Source: Faecalibacterium prausnitzii (lineage in GTDB: Bacteria > Bacillota > Clostridia > Oscillospirales > Ruminococcaceae). Taken from it: 64,000 nt of DNA. The DNA lies in the NCBI RefSeq assembly GCF_003287495.1, contig NZ_PRLE01000002.1, positions 124,001 through 188,000 on the forward strand. Direction: 5' to 3'. A model generated the notes under the pieces. It worked only from the letters and a program-made list of their open reading frames with translations. It searched no databases and had not been told where the DNA came from. The translations under genes were made by a program, and so were the position numbers. Below, piece by piece: positions 9,208 to 17,038 of the stretch (within the stretch, counting starts at the first letter, position 1; every line of letters starts with the position of its first letter).

Positions 9208-9251
9208 TTCGTTGAGGAAAATTCCAGCGATGAAAATGTGCTATGGAACAC

Positions 9252-9277
9252 AAAAAGCTCCCCCCGCGGGGGAGCTT
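9252..9277 (-). terminator. Terminator after the PstS-like gene
   Basis: AAGCTCCCCC (9255-9264) pairs with GGGGGAGCTT (9268-9277); a run of T's follows on the minus strand. It separates the lipoprotein operon from the PsiE-like gene. Confidence 0.8.
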
Positions 9278-9299
9278 GAAAGGGAGTGGAGGGAAAATT

Positions 9300-10295
9300 T
9301 CAATCCTGCACGGCCACATAGCCCGATTTCTCGATGCAGGCACGGCCCGCGTCGGTGGAGAGCCAGTCGTAGACTTTGCGTTCCGGCGTGTCCGCACCGG
9401 AATCCTGCCGGACCGCGGCATAGAACTCATTGCAGAGCGGGTAGCTCTGGTCGGCGATGGTCTCGTTGGAGGGGGTCACGCCGTCCACAGCCAGCAGCCG
9501 CAGGCCGGGTTTGGAGTACATCTGGTCGATGTAATAATATACCGAGAAGCCAATGGCGTTGGCGGTGTTGTTGTATTCGGCAATGCTGTCCACCAGCCCG
9601 CCCATCTCCGTGGGGGCCAGCTCGGTGGGGGCGTCCATCAGCTCCCCGCCCTGGATGAGCAGCTTCTGGAACAGGGTCTGGCTGCCGGAATCTTCCCGCC
9701 GCTGGAATGCCACGATGGGCAGGTCCGCGCCGCCGACGTCTTTCCAGTTGGTGATCTTCCCGGCATAGATGTCCCGGAGCTGCTGCTGGGAGAGGCTCTG
9801 GACGGGATTTTCTTCGTTGACGATGAACACCAGTGCATCCCGGCCAATGGCTTTCTGGTCCAGCGGGCCGCCCTCCGCGGCCATTTCCTCCTTGACGGAT
9901 TCCGGGGCCTCGTAGGCGATGATGAGCTTGGTGGAATCGCCCTCATTGCCGCCGTAAAGGCTCAGGTTCCGCCAGGCCCAGGCCGTGGTGTTGGTGCTCA
10001 CGCAGCTCTGGGCCGTTTCCAGATCCATGCCCGTGGTGTCCGCCATGATCTGCGCAATGAGGGGGATGCAGGCCGTGCTGCCGTCGGTCATGGGAAACTC
10101 GTCGGCTGTCAGGATGGGCTCACGGGTCACTTCACTGGAAGCATCCGGGCTGGCAGCGGGCTCCCTCTCGGGCTGAGAGGGAGTGGGCCCGGAGTTGACG
10201 GGGGCATTCGTGTTGCAGGCCGAGAGCAGGGCGGCTGAGGAAACCGCGCCCAGCCCCAGCAGAAAAGCGCGGCGGGAAAGAGCAGTTTGTTTCAT
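9300..10295 (-). CDS. PstS-like phosphate-family substrate-binding lipoprotein
   Basis: 331 residues. The N-terminus SRRAFLLGLGAVSSAALLSAC combines a twin-arginine-like pair with a lipobox, so the protein is likely exported and lipid-anchored. The mature part matches the PBP-like/PstS fold, with the typical stretch LRDIYAGKITNWKDVGG (about residues 195-211) and DSGSQTLF nearby. Canonical PstS binds phosphate for the PstCAB importer, but no pstC, pstA or pstB lies in this window. The ATG at 10295 is 8 bases after AGGAGG. It sits 18 bases after the upstream lipoprotein gene, so they form an operon. Confidence 0.85.
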   Translation of the reverse strand: MKQTALSRRAFLLGLGAVSSAALLSACNTNAPVNSGPTPSQPEREPAASPDASSEVTREPILTADEFPMTDGSTACIPLIAQIMADTTGMDLETAQSCVSTNTTAWAWRNLSLYGGNEGDSTKLIIAYEAPESVKEEMAAEGGPLDQKAIGRDALVFIVNEENPVQSLSQQQLRDIYAGKITNWKDVGGADLPIVAFQRREDSGSQTLFQKLLIQGGELMDAPTELAPTEMGGLVDSIAEYNNTANAIGFSVYYYIDQMYSKPGLRLLAVDGVTPSNETIADQSYPLCNEFYAAVRQDSGADTPERKVYDWLSTDAGRACIEKSGYVAVQD

Positions 10296-10313
10296 GGTCA
10301 AAACCTCCTGTGT

Positions 10314-11921
10314 TCAGATCAGATCGCCATAGCCGTGTTCGTCCGTGCTGGAAGCAAAGATGCTGCGGCAGTAGAGCCACTGGCCGTCTGGGGTCATCCA
10401 GCCGTAATAGAAGCCCTTTCGGGCCATGAAAGCGCCTGCGGGCAGGTCATTGAGGCCGTTGCCGCCATAATAGCTGTAGCAGAGGGCCAGCCCTTTGAGG
10501 ACGGCGTTCCCGTTCTCGTCCAGTACGTCATAGAGGGTTTTGCCGTTGGGGCCTGCATAGCCGTAGCGGAAATAGGCGTGGCCGTCTGTGGTGGTGAGGG
10601 GCGCAAAATAGTAATAGCCATCCGGCGTGGAGGCGGAAATAGTAAGCTGCCGTACAAGGCCCTGTGCGTCATAGAGCCGGATGGTGGGCTTGCTATGGTC
10701 TCCTGCCGGATAGAGCATCACCAGCGCGTAGTCCTCCCCCACAGCCCACACCCGGGCCGAATCCTGATTCTCGACCGAGTCCACGTTCACATCGGTGAGG
10801 ATGGCGCCGGTGGTGCGGTCGTAGACCCGGAGCGTCCCGTCGGTGGCGTAGACGGCCAGGGTCTTGTCGTCGGCGTCCACGTTATAAACGGGTTTCATCT
10901 CCCCGGTGGTCAGGTCGTGGAACTGGTAGCGGTAGTCGTTGCCAGCATTCCAGCAGACCACTGCCCCGGGAGCATGGTAGAGGACGGAGCGGTCAAAGGT
11001 GGCAAGGACTTCGCTCTGTTCGGTGCTGGCCAGGTCGATGAGCTGGTACTGGCCGTCTTCCGTCCGGAAGCTGGCGGTGCCGTTGCCGCACACCCGGTCA
11101 AAGCCGTCCAGCTCTTCCCCCGTTACCGTGTTGGAAAGGGTGGAGGACTGGGAGAGGTAACCATCCATGTAGAAATCCAGTAAGATCCAGTCGCTGGGGA
11201 TGCCGCTGGTATTGTTCTGGTTGGAAAGGCTGGTGGCCGTGCAGCGGTCTTCCTCCCGCAGGGGATTGCCCTCCCGGTCCTGCAGCACCATCCGCACATG
11301 CTGGTACATGTCCTCGTCGTACTCGCCGTCGGCCAGCGTCTCGGGCCGTTCATAGCAGGTAAAGGCGAACAGATCGTTGGAGACGACGCACTGGTAGGCG
11401 GTGTCCGGAGACGGGATCTCCTGCCGGGTGGTCAGGTCGATGACCCGGCAGTCCCCTGGCTGGACAGCATGATCGCAGGAAAATTCCAGTGCGTCGGTCT
11501 GGTTGAGCACCAGATAATTCCCGGAGAGGGTGACGCTGTGATCCTGTTCAAAGGTGAGCACTTCGGCTCCGGTCTTATCGTAGAGGGCGCTGCGGCGGCC
11601 GGAGGGGGAGCTGTTGTCGGACCAGGCCACCCAGTAATAGGGGATATCGCTCTCCGCAGGGTCGTACACCAGTGCGACGGTCTCATCGCCCCGGCCCTCA
11701 TGGAGGACTTTGCTGCCGCAGAGGACGGTGGAGCCGTTGGAATCATACAGGATCCGCAGCTTGCCGTCGTCGAGAGCGGCGGAAGCGTCGCTGGGCTGTT
11801 CTACGGGAATCGGGTCTTTCCGGGGGGATGCCGCCGGCAGCAGGGAACAGCCGGTGAGCAGGGCAACCGCCAGCGTCAGGCAGGCGGCGGTGCGGCCAAA
11901 GCGAAACAGCGTGGTCTTCAT
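10314..11921 (-). CDS. Large lipoprotein of unknown function
   Basis: 535 residues with a clear lipoprotein signal (hydrophobic residues 11-24, then LLTGC). After a low-complexity linker the protein is built of short strand-turn units rich in D/G/Y/T, such as DGQYQLIDL, TLYDVLDENG and RLYDAQG, suggesting a beta-propeller or WG-type repeat fold on the cell surface. I recognise no catalytic motif. AGGAGG stands before the ATG. It is the first gene of a two-gene operon with the PstS-like binding protein, hinting at a shared role in sensing or capturing a ligand; this is inference. Confidence 0.75.
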   Translation of the reverse strand: MKTTLFRFGRTAACLTLAVALLTGCSLLPAASPRKDPIPVEQPSDASAALDDGKLRILYDSNGSTVLCGSKVLHEGRGDETVALVYDPAESDIPYYWVAWSDNSSPSGRRSALYDKTGAEVLTFEQDHSVTLSGNYLVLNQTDALEFSCDHAVQPGDCRVIDLTTRQEIPSPDTAYQCVVSNDLFAFTCYERPETLADGEYDEDMYQHVRMVLQDREGNPLREEDRCTATSLSNQNNTSGIPSDWILLDFYMDGYLSQSSTLSNTVTGEELDGFDRVCGNGTASFRTEDGQYQLIDLASTEQSEVLATFDRSVLYHAPGAVVCWNAGNDYRYQFHDLTTGEMKPVYNVDADDKTLAVYATDGTLRVYDRTTGAILTDVNVDSVENQDSARVWAVGEDYALVMLYPAGDHSKPTIRLYDAQGLVRQLTISASTPDGYYYFAPLTTTDGHAYFRYGYAGPNGKTLYDVLDENGNAVLKGLALCYSYYGGNGLNDLPAGAFMARKGFYYGWMTPDGQWLYCRSIFASSTDEHGYGDLI

Positions 11922-11956
11922 GGGCGATTCCTCCTAAAATTTGACTTTCCCATTTG

Positions 11957-11985
11957 ATTATAATACGAAAGACCCGGCCGTTCAA
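11957..11985 (-). promoter_or_regulatory. Promoter of the lipoprotein-PstS operon
   Basis: Minus strand TTGAAC (11985-11980), 17 bases, TATAAT (11962-11957). The -35 and spacer lie inside the terminator hairpin of the MATE gene upstream. Confidence 0.75.
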
Positions 11986-12007
11986 TTGCATTGGAACGTC
12001 CGGGTCT
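11970..12007 (-). terminator. Terminator of the MATE gene, overlapping the next promoter
   Basis: AGACCCGGACGTTC (12007-11994, minus strand) pairs with one mismatch with GAACGGCCGGGTCT (11983-11970); TT follows. It overlaps the promoter at 11957-11985. Confidence 0.6.
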
Positions 12008-12034
12008 GGTTACAGTTTGGTGACAACGGGGAGC

Positions 12035-13396
12035 TCAGGCTTCTTCCATCCGGTTCAGCTTGTGGAGGAACGGCAGCAGGAACGGCACCGAGATGAAAAA
12101 GGTGAGCATGTCGGCAATGGGCTGGCACATCTCAATGCCCGGCAGGCCCAGCAGGTGGGGCAGGGTGAGGATGAGCGGGATGAAACAGACACCCTGCCGG
12201 CAGCAGGCCAGGAACGTGGCCCGGCCGGATTTGCCGATGCTCTGGAACAGCATGTTGGCCACCACGATGACGGGCTGTAAAAACATGGCCAGACACTGGT
12301 AACGGAACGCGGGCAGGGCCACGGCCAGCACCTCCGGGTCATCGCGGAAGAGGTGGATCAGGGTCTCGCTGTTACACCAGCAGACCACATTGAGCACGCA
12401 GACAAAGCAGAACGCCGCAAAGATCGTGAAAATGGCGGCCTGCCGTACCCGGCGGTACTTTTTGGCACCATAGTTGAACGCGGCCACGGGCTGCAGGCCC
12501 TGGCCCACGCCGATGGCGACGGACAGGATGAACAGGAAGATGCGGGAGATGATGCTCATGCCCGCCACGGCGGCGTCGCCGTACTCGCGGGCGGCAATGT
12601 TCAGCAGCATACCGCCAATGCTGTTCAGGCCCTGACGGCCAAAGCTGGGGGCACCGTTGGTAAAGATGAGCAGGTAGTCGCGAGGCGTGCGGGTGATCTC
12701 CGTGACGCGGAACTGGCTGACCGTTTTGCCCCGCAGGAACATGGAGAGCAGGATGCAGAAGCTGATGCACTGGCTCAGTGCCGTGGCGAGGCCCGCGCCG
12801 CCGGTGCCCATCTTGAACACAAAGATGAAGAGCGGGTCCAGCACGATGTTGAGCACGCCGCCCGTCACAAGGCCGATCATGGCAAAGCTGGCCTTGCCCT
12901 CATACCGCAGGATGTTGTTCATCACAAGGCTGGACATCATCAGCGGGGCCGCAAACAGGATGGGCCGGGCGTAGGCACTGGCGTGGGGCAGGATGGTGTC
13001 CGTGCTGCCCAGCAGCATCATAAAGCGGGGCAGGGTGGCAAGGCCGCCCACGGCCAGCACGGCACCCACCGCCATGGCCGTGAAAAAGCTGGTGGAGGCA
13101 AATTTGGTGGCCGCGTGGGTATCCTGGTTGCCCAGGCTGCGGCTGATGATGCCGCCGGCCCCGTGGCCGAACATGAAGCCCAGCGCCTGGATAATGGCCA
13201 TCAGGCTGGAAACGATGCCCACCGCGCCCGAAGCGCTGGTGGAAAGCTGGCCGACAAAAAACGTATCGGCCAGGTTGTAGATGCTGGTGATGAGCATACT
13301 CAGGATGGTGGGGGCGGCAAGGCTCAGGATCAGTCCGGGGATGGGCGTCTCGGTCATTTTATGGTACTGCTGCTGACTGAGATCGTTGGCGGGCAT
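12035..13396 (-). CDS. MATE-family multidrug/sodium exporter
   Basis: 453 residues with about 12 hydrophobic helices in two similar halves, the MATE architecture that exports cationic compounds by Na+ or H+ antiport. Family-typical stretches include PTILSMLITSIYNLADTFFVGQL near the N-terminus and VGQGLQPVAAFNYGAKKYRRVRQA near the middle. The open frame runs much further upstream, but the ATG at 13396 follows AAGGAG and fits the family length. It belongs to the group seen often in Firmicutes (NorM/DinF-like). The substrate cannot be read from the sequence. Confidence 0.9.
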   Translation of the reverse strand: MPANDLSQQQYHKMTETPIPGLILSLAAPTILSMLITSIYNLADTFFVGQLSTSASGAVGIVSSLMAIIQALGFMFGHGAGGIISRSLGNQDTHAATKFASTSFFTAMAVGAVLAVGGLATLPRFMMLLGSTDTILPHASAYARPILFAAPLMMSSLVMNNILRYEGKASFAMIGLVTGGVLNIVLDPLFIFVFKMGTGGAGLATALSQCISFCILLSMFLRGKTVSQFRVTEITRTPRDYLLIFTNGAPSFGRQGLNSIGGMLLNIAAREYGDAAVAGMSIISRIFLFILSVAIGVGQGLQPVAAFNYGAKKYRRVRQAAIFTIFAAFCFVCVLNVVCWCNSETLIHLFRDDPEVLAVALPAFRYQCLAMFLQPVIVVANMLFQSIGKSGRATFLACCRQGVCFIPLILTLPHLLGLPGIEMCQPIADMLTFFISVPFLLPFLHKLNRMEEA

Positions 13397-13441
13397 GGGC
13401 AAAACTCCTTTCGGTGCAAACTGCCATTCCGGCATGGAAAA

Positions 13442-13468
13442 GCCGCTCTTGCAATGCCAAAGAGCGGC
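13442..13468. promoter_or_regulatory. Stem-loop in the MATE 5' leader
   Basis: GCCGCTCTT (13442-13450) pairs with AAGAGCGGC (13460-13468). It lies between the MATE promoter and its start codon; no T-run follows on the minus strand. Confidence 0.5.
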
Positions 13469-13487
13469 AGAAATCGAATCTACTCCT

Positions 13488-13516
13488 AGTATAGCGCGGA
13501 AAAGAAAAATTGTCGA
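13488..13516 (-). promoter_or_regulatory. Promoter of the MATE gene
   Basis: Minus strand TCGACA (13516-13511), 17 bases, TATACT (13493-13488). The gene-free stretch 13397-13744 holds this promoter, the leader stem-loop, an A/T-rich segment in which I see nothing, and the divergent promoter at 13658. Confidence 0.65.
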
Positions 13517-13657
13517 GGGCGAAAACCATAGCGGACTGGAATGGTGGGGGGAGAGAAAATTTTGAGGAAAAACGGACGGAAAGTTCTCTATTGGGATGTC
13601 AAAATTCGCAAAAAACGGACACATTTTGTTAAAACTGCTAAACAAATGGCGAATTGC

Positions 13658-13686
13658 TTGTGAAAAATCACGGCTGGTGGTATAAT
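13658..13686 (+). promoter_or_regulatory. Promoter of the ricin-fold gene
   Basis: TTGTGA (13658-13663), 17 bases, TATAAT (13681-13686). Confidence 0.7.
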
Positions 13687-13744
13687 TTAACAAAGAAGAA
13701 CCAAGGAATTTGGACAAAATGAATACCTTACGGAGGGAATTACA

Positions 13745-14545
13745 ATGAAATCTGTTGCACAGACCGTCATTGAGGCGGATCGTTTTTATACCATTGCTGC
13801 CAAGACTGGCAGCGTGATTCAGGCTGTGGAGAACGCAAAGGACGGCGGTGACATCCGCCTGGGCAAGTATGACCACAAGCCCGAGCAGGAGTGGGCATTC
13901 ATCCGGGTGGGGGACGGCGTTTACCGTATCCGCAACCGTGCCAACGGCAAGCTCATGGACCTGATGATGACCGGCACCGCCAACGGCACCTGGCTGCACC
14001 TGTGGGAAGATGTGGGCGGCACCTCCCAGATGTGGACCATGGAGCACACCCCGCAGGGCACCGTCCGTCTCCGCTCCTCCTGGGCCGGCGGCAAGTGCAT
14101 TGATACTGTGGGCATGGGCACTGCCGATGGCGCTGTCCTGCAGATCTGGCAGGAGACCGCGGGCGAGGACCAGCTGTGGACCATTGAAGAGGTCAAGGAC
14201 CGTGCAAAGCGCGCCGTGAAGAAAGCAGAGCCCGCCGTGGAGGCTGCTCCCGCTGCCGAGCCGGTGAAGACCGAGACTGCTCCTGTGGGAGAGGAAAAGG
14301 CTGCTGAGCCCGTGGCCGCTCCCGCTGCGGAGGAGAAGCCCGAGGTCAAGGAGGAGGCCAAGACCGAGGAGAAGCCCGCTGAGGCTGAGGGGAAAGCAGA
14401 GCCCGCCGCGGAGGCTCCCAAGGCAGAGGAAAAGCCTGCTGCTCCTGCGGCCAAGGCACCCGCCAAGAAGCCCGCGGCCAAGAAGACCAGCCGCGCTGCC
14501 CGCAAGGCTGCTTCCGCCAAAAAGGCTTCCGCAAAGAAGAAGTAA
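13745..14545 (+). CDS. Ricin B-lectin-fold protein with histone-H1-like basic tail
   Basis: 266 residues, no signal peptide. Residues 1-150 form one ricin-type beta-trefoil with three Q-x-W motifs at 48-50 (QEW), 95-97 (QMW) and 143-145 (QLW), one per lobe. Residues 155-266 are low complexity, made of A, P, E and K. The first part of the tail is acidic and the last 30 residues are nearly pure K/A/P/R/S, like histone H1 or AlgP tails. Ricin folds normally bind glycans and are exported, so a cytosolic form with a DNA- or RNA-binding-like tail is odd. GGAGGG precedes the ATG, and the gene has its own promoter and terminator. Confidence 0.8.
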   Translation: MKSVAQTVIEADRFYTIAAKTGSVIQAVENAKDGGDIRLGKYDHKPEQEWAFIRVGDGVYRIRNRANGKLMDLMMTGTANGTWLHLWEDVGGTSQMWTMEHTPQGTVRLRSSWAGGKCIDTVGMGTADGAVLQIWQETAGEDQLWTIEEVKDRAKRAVKKAEPAVEAAPAAEPVKTETAPVGEEKAAEPVAAPAAEEKPEVKEEAKTEEKPAEAEGKAEPAAEAPKAEEKPAAPAAKAPAKKPAAKKTSRAARKAASAKKASAKKK

Positions 14546-14562
14546 TTTGAATCTTCCATAAA

Positions 14563-14600
14563 ACAAAGCCCGCTGTGTGAAATTTCACAGCGGGCTTTGT
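14563..14600. terminator. Strong bidirectional terminator
   Basis: ACAAAGCCCGCTGTG (14563-14577) pairs perfectly with 14586-14600. It lies between the converging ricin-fold gene and pyrG. Confidence 0.85.
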
Positions 14601-14627
14601 CTATTCTGTGGAAAGTTTCCCGGTCTG

Positions 14628-14675
14628 CCAAGGGCTCCCCTGATAGGGGAGCTGTCGCCGCAGGCGACTGAGAGG
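14628..14675 (-). repeat. Dispersed stem-loop repeat, copy A, at the pyrG stop
   Basis: Read on the minus strand, it starts AACCTCTCAGTC two bases past the pyrG stop and ends in AGGGGAGCCCTTGG. The GC-rich hairpins between these ends (GCCTGCGGC; GCTCCCCTATCAGGGGAGC) suggest an RNA element. Copy B is at 63457-63560. Confidence 0.7.
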
Positions 14676-14677
14676 TT

Positions 14678-16321
14678 TTACATGTGCATCATGCTGCGCT
14701 GCTCCGCAGAGCGGTACTTGAGGGCTGCGGCAATGAATGCCTTGAACAGGGGATGCGCGCGGTTGGGACGGCTCTTGAACTCGGGGTGGAACTGAGCACC
14801 CAGATGGAAGTTACGGCCGGGCAGCTCCACGGTCTCCACCAGGCGGCCGTCCGGGCTGGTGCCGGAAATGACCAGACCCTTGGCCTGCATCTCCTCCCGG
14901 AAGTCGTTGTTGAACTCATAGCGGTGACGGTGGCGCTCCCAGATCTCGCTCTCGCCGTAGCACTCAGCCATCTTGGTGCCGGGCAGGACCTTGCAGGGGT
15001 ACTTGCCCAGACGCATGGTGCCGCCCTTGGGAATGTTGCCTTTCTGATCGGCCATCAGGGCAATGACATTGTGGGCACCATCGGGGGTGAACTCGCTGGA
15101 ATTGGCGTCGGCATAGCCCAGCACATGGCGGGCAAACTCCATCACCATGATCTGCATACCCAGGCAAATGCCAAAGTAGGGCACGTTGTTCTCCCGGGCA
15201 TACTGGGCGGCCTGGATCATGCCCTCGATGCCGCGGTCGCCAAAGCCGCCGGGCACGATGATGCCGTCCACGTCGGCAAAGGCTTCCTTGCAGGCAGCCT
15301 GGTCGGTCAGGTCCTCACTCTCCACCCAGCGGATCTCCACCTGGCTGTCGTTCTCAAAGCCGGCGTGGTAGAGGCTTTCCATCACGGAGAGGTAAGCGTC
15401 GTGCAGTTTGACGTACTTGCCCACCAGTGCGATGGTACAGGTCTTGCTGCGGGTGGCAATGCGGGAGACCACCTGCTTCCACTCGGTCAGGTCGGCAGGG
15501 GGAACATCCAGCTTGAGCTTGTCCACCACCACGTCGTCCAGGCCGTTGGTGTGGAGCATCAGCGGGCACTGGTACAGGCTGGGCATCGTCAGGTTCTCGA
15601 TGACGCACTCAGGCTTGACGTTGCAGAACGTGCTGATCTTGCGGCGGATCTCGCCGCCCACGTTGCCATCGGCCCGCAGGATGATGATGTCCGGGTTGAC
15701 GCCCATGCCCTGCAGCTCCTTGACGGAGTGCTGGGCCGGCTTGGATTTGTACTCATCGGAGCCGGAGATATAGGGCACCAGCACCACATGGATGTAGCAG
15801 CAGTTGTCCCGGCCCTGCTCCAGGCCTACCTGGCGGATGGCCTCCAGGAACGGCTGGCTCTCGATATCGCCGGTGGTACCGCCGATCTCGGTAATGACCA
15901 CATCGGCCTCGGTGGAAGAAGCCAGATTGTAGATGTAGCTCTTGATCTCGTTGGTGATGTGGGGGATGATCTGGACAGTCTGGCCCAGGTAGGCACCCTG
16001 GCGCTCCTTGTTCAGCACGTTCCAGTACACCTTGCCGGTGGTCAGGTTGGAGTATTTGTTCAGGTTCTCGTCAATGAAGCGCTCGTAGTGGCCCAGATCC
16101 AGGTCGGTCTCGGTGCCGTCATCGGTGACGAAGACTTCGCCGTGCTGCAGGGGGCTCATGGTGCCCGGGTCCACGTTGACATAGGGGTCCAGCTTCTGGC
16201 TGGCCACTTTCAGGCCGCGGCACTTGAGCAGGCGGCCCAGCGAAGCGGCCGTAATGCCCTTGCCAAGGCCGGAGACGACGCCGCCGGTGACAAAAATAAA
16301 CTTGGTCTGTTTTTCTGCCAT
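14678..16321 (-). CDS. pyrG: CTP synthase
   Basis: Converts UTP to CTP with glutamine as nitrogen donor, in the cytosol. 547 residues. The N-terminal synthetase domain has the P-loop-like [11 protein letters not shown] near residue 11. The C-terminal class I glutamine amidotransferase domain (from about residue 295) has the nucleophile motif FGICLGMQ and the late HPEF histidine. GGAGG lies 7 bases before the ATG at 16321. It follows the ANTAR regulator on the same strand after 102 bases and has a candidate promoter of its own. Placement beside two glutamine synthetases fits its glutamine demand. Confidence 0.97.
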   Translation of the reverse strand: MAEKQTKFIFVTGGVVSGLGKGITAASLGRLLKCRGLKVASQKLDPYVNVDPGTMSPLQHGEVFVTDDGTETDLDLGHYERFIDENLNKYSNLTTGKVYWNVLNKERQGAYLGQTVQIIPHITNEIKSYIYNLASSTEADVVITEIGGTTGDIESQPFLEAIRQVGLEQGRDNCCYIHVVLVPYISGSDEYKSKPAQHSVKELQGMGVNPDIIILRADGNVGGEIRRKISTFCNVKPECVIENLTMPSLYQCPLMLHTNGLDDVVVDKLKLDVPPADLTEWKQVVSRIATRSKTCTIALVGKYVKLHDAYLSVMESLYHAGFENDSQVEIRWVESEDLTDQAACKEAFADVDGIIVPGGFGDRGIEGMIQAAQYARENNVPYFGICLGMQIMVMEFARHVLGYADANSSEFTPDGAHNVIALMADQKGNIPKGGTMRLGKYPCKVLPGTKMAECYGESEIWERHRHRYEFNNDFREEMQAKGLVISGTSPDGRLVETVELPGRNFHLGAQFHPEFKSRPNRAHPLFKAFIAAALKYRSAEQRSMMHM

Positions 16322-16372
16322 AAAATATCCTCCTCTAATGGACGTTTGATATGGTTTACTTTCCCGGTGGAG

Positions 16373-16400
16373 GGGTGCGCGTTGCGTAAAGCCCGCACCC
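16373..16400 (-). promoter_or_regulatory. Stem-loop in the pyrG leader
   Basis: On the minus strand GGGTGCG (16400-16394) pairs with CGCACCC (16379-16373). No T-run follows; it could be a stabilising or regulatory hairpin. Confidence 0.4.
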
Positions 16401-16422
16401 ACTCAAAAACATACAACACAGA

Positions 16423-16452
16423 ATTATACACCCGATGGGTCATAGGAATCAA
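16423..16452 (-). promoter_or_regulatory. Candidate pyrG promoter inside the ANTAR gene end
   Basis: Minus strand TTGATT (16452-16447), 18 bases, TATAAT (16428-16423). The -10 overlaps the ANTAR stop codon. Confidence 0.5.
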
Positions 16453-17002
16453 GGATTTCCTGCGCGATCTCGGCCCGGTCCCGCCGGGTATCCATGGCAT
16501 TCTTTTCAATGTAGCGGTGTGCCTCGGCCTCGCTCATTCCACGCTCCGCGATGAGGCAGCACTTGGCCCGGCTGACCAGACGCACCTGCTGCAGCTTTTC
16601 CTGCATCCGGGCATTCTCCTGCCGCAGCACCTGCAGCCGGTGGTTGCTGGCCGCGGCCATGTGGATGGCCTGCAGAAACAGGGTGTTGGAAAACGGTTTG
16701 CACACCAGCAGCACGCCCTGCTCGCTCATGGGGGTCAGCAGCTGCTCGGCAGCCGCCGCTTTGACGAGGAATACCACGCCTGCGTCGGTCTTTTCCACCG
16801 CGGTGGCGCACAGGTCGTGGCCAAACTCATCGGGCAGGGGCGCGTTGACGACGATCAGCTCAAAGTCCGATTCCAGCATCCGCCGTCGAGCTTCCGCCCC
16901 GCTGGGCACGATGAGGGGCCGGGTATATCCCAACTCCGTCAGGCGGGCGCACAGATACTCGTTGGAGCTTGCGCCGGCGCTGACGATCAGAGCACGTCCC
17001 AT
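16424..17002 (-). CDS. ANTAR-domain antitermination regulator with degenerate receiver
   Basis: 192 residues. Residues 1-115 fold like a response-regulator receiver, but the acidic pocket is lost: residues 8-12 read SAGAS and the phospho-acceptor site is Asn53 (IVVNAPLPDE); only Lys102 of the pocket remains. A coiled linker (115-135) leads to an ANTAR domain (about 135-190), which binds paired RNA stem-loops to prevent termination. It sits 36 bases after glnA in the same operon; ANTAR proteins near glutamine synthetase genes regulate nitrogen metabolism in Clostridia. Signal input is therefore probably not phosphorylation. Function is inferred from domain and context. Confidence 0.88.
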   Translation of the reverse strand: MGRALIVSAGASSNEYLCARLTELGYTRPLIVPSGAEARRRMLESDFELIVVNAPLPDEFGHDLCATAVEKTDAGVVFLVKAAAAEQLLTPMSEQGVLLVCKPFSNTLFLQAIHMAAASNHRLQVLRQENARMQEKLQQVRLVSRAKCCLIAERGMSEAEAHRYIEKNAMDTRRDRAEIAQEILDSYDPSGV

Positions 17003-17038
17003 CCTGCTTGCTCCTTTCTTACACGCTTGTGCATGGTA

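Noticed and set aside
12035-14566. 843-codon frame extending the MATE gene far upstream
   Set aside because: The extra N-terminus is antisense to the ricin-fold gene and crosses the MATE promoter and leader; the family length and the AAGGAG site support the start at 13396.
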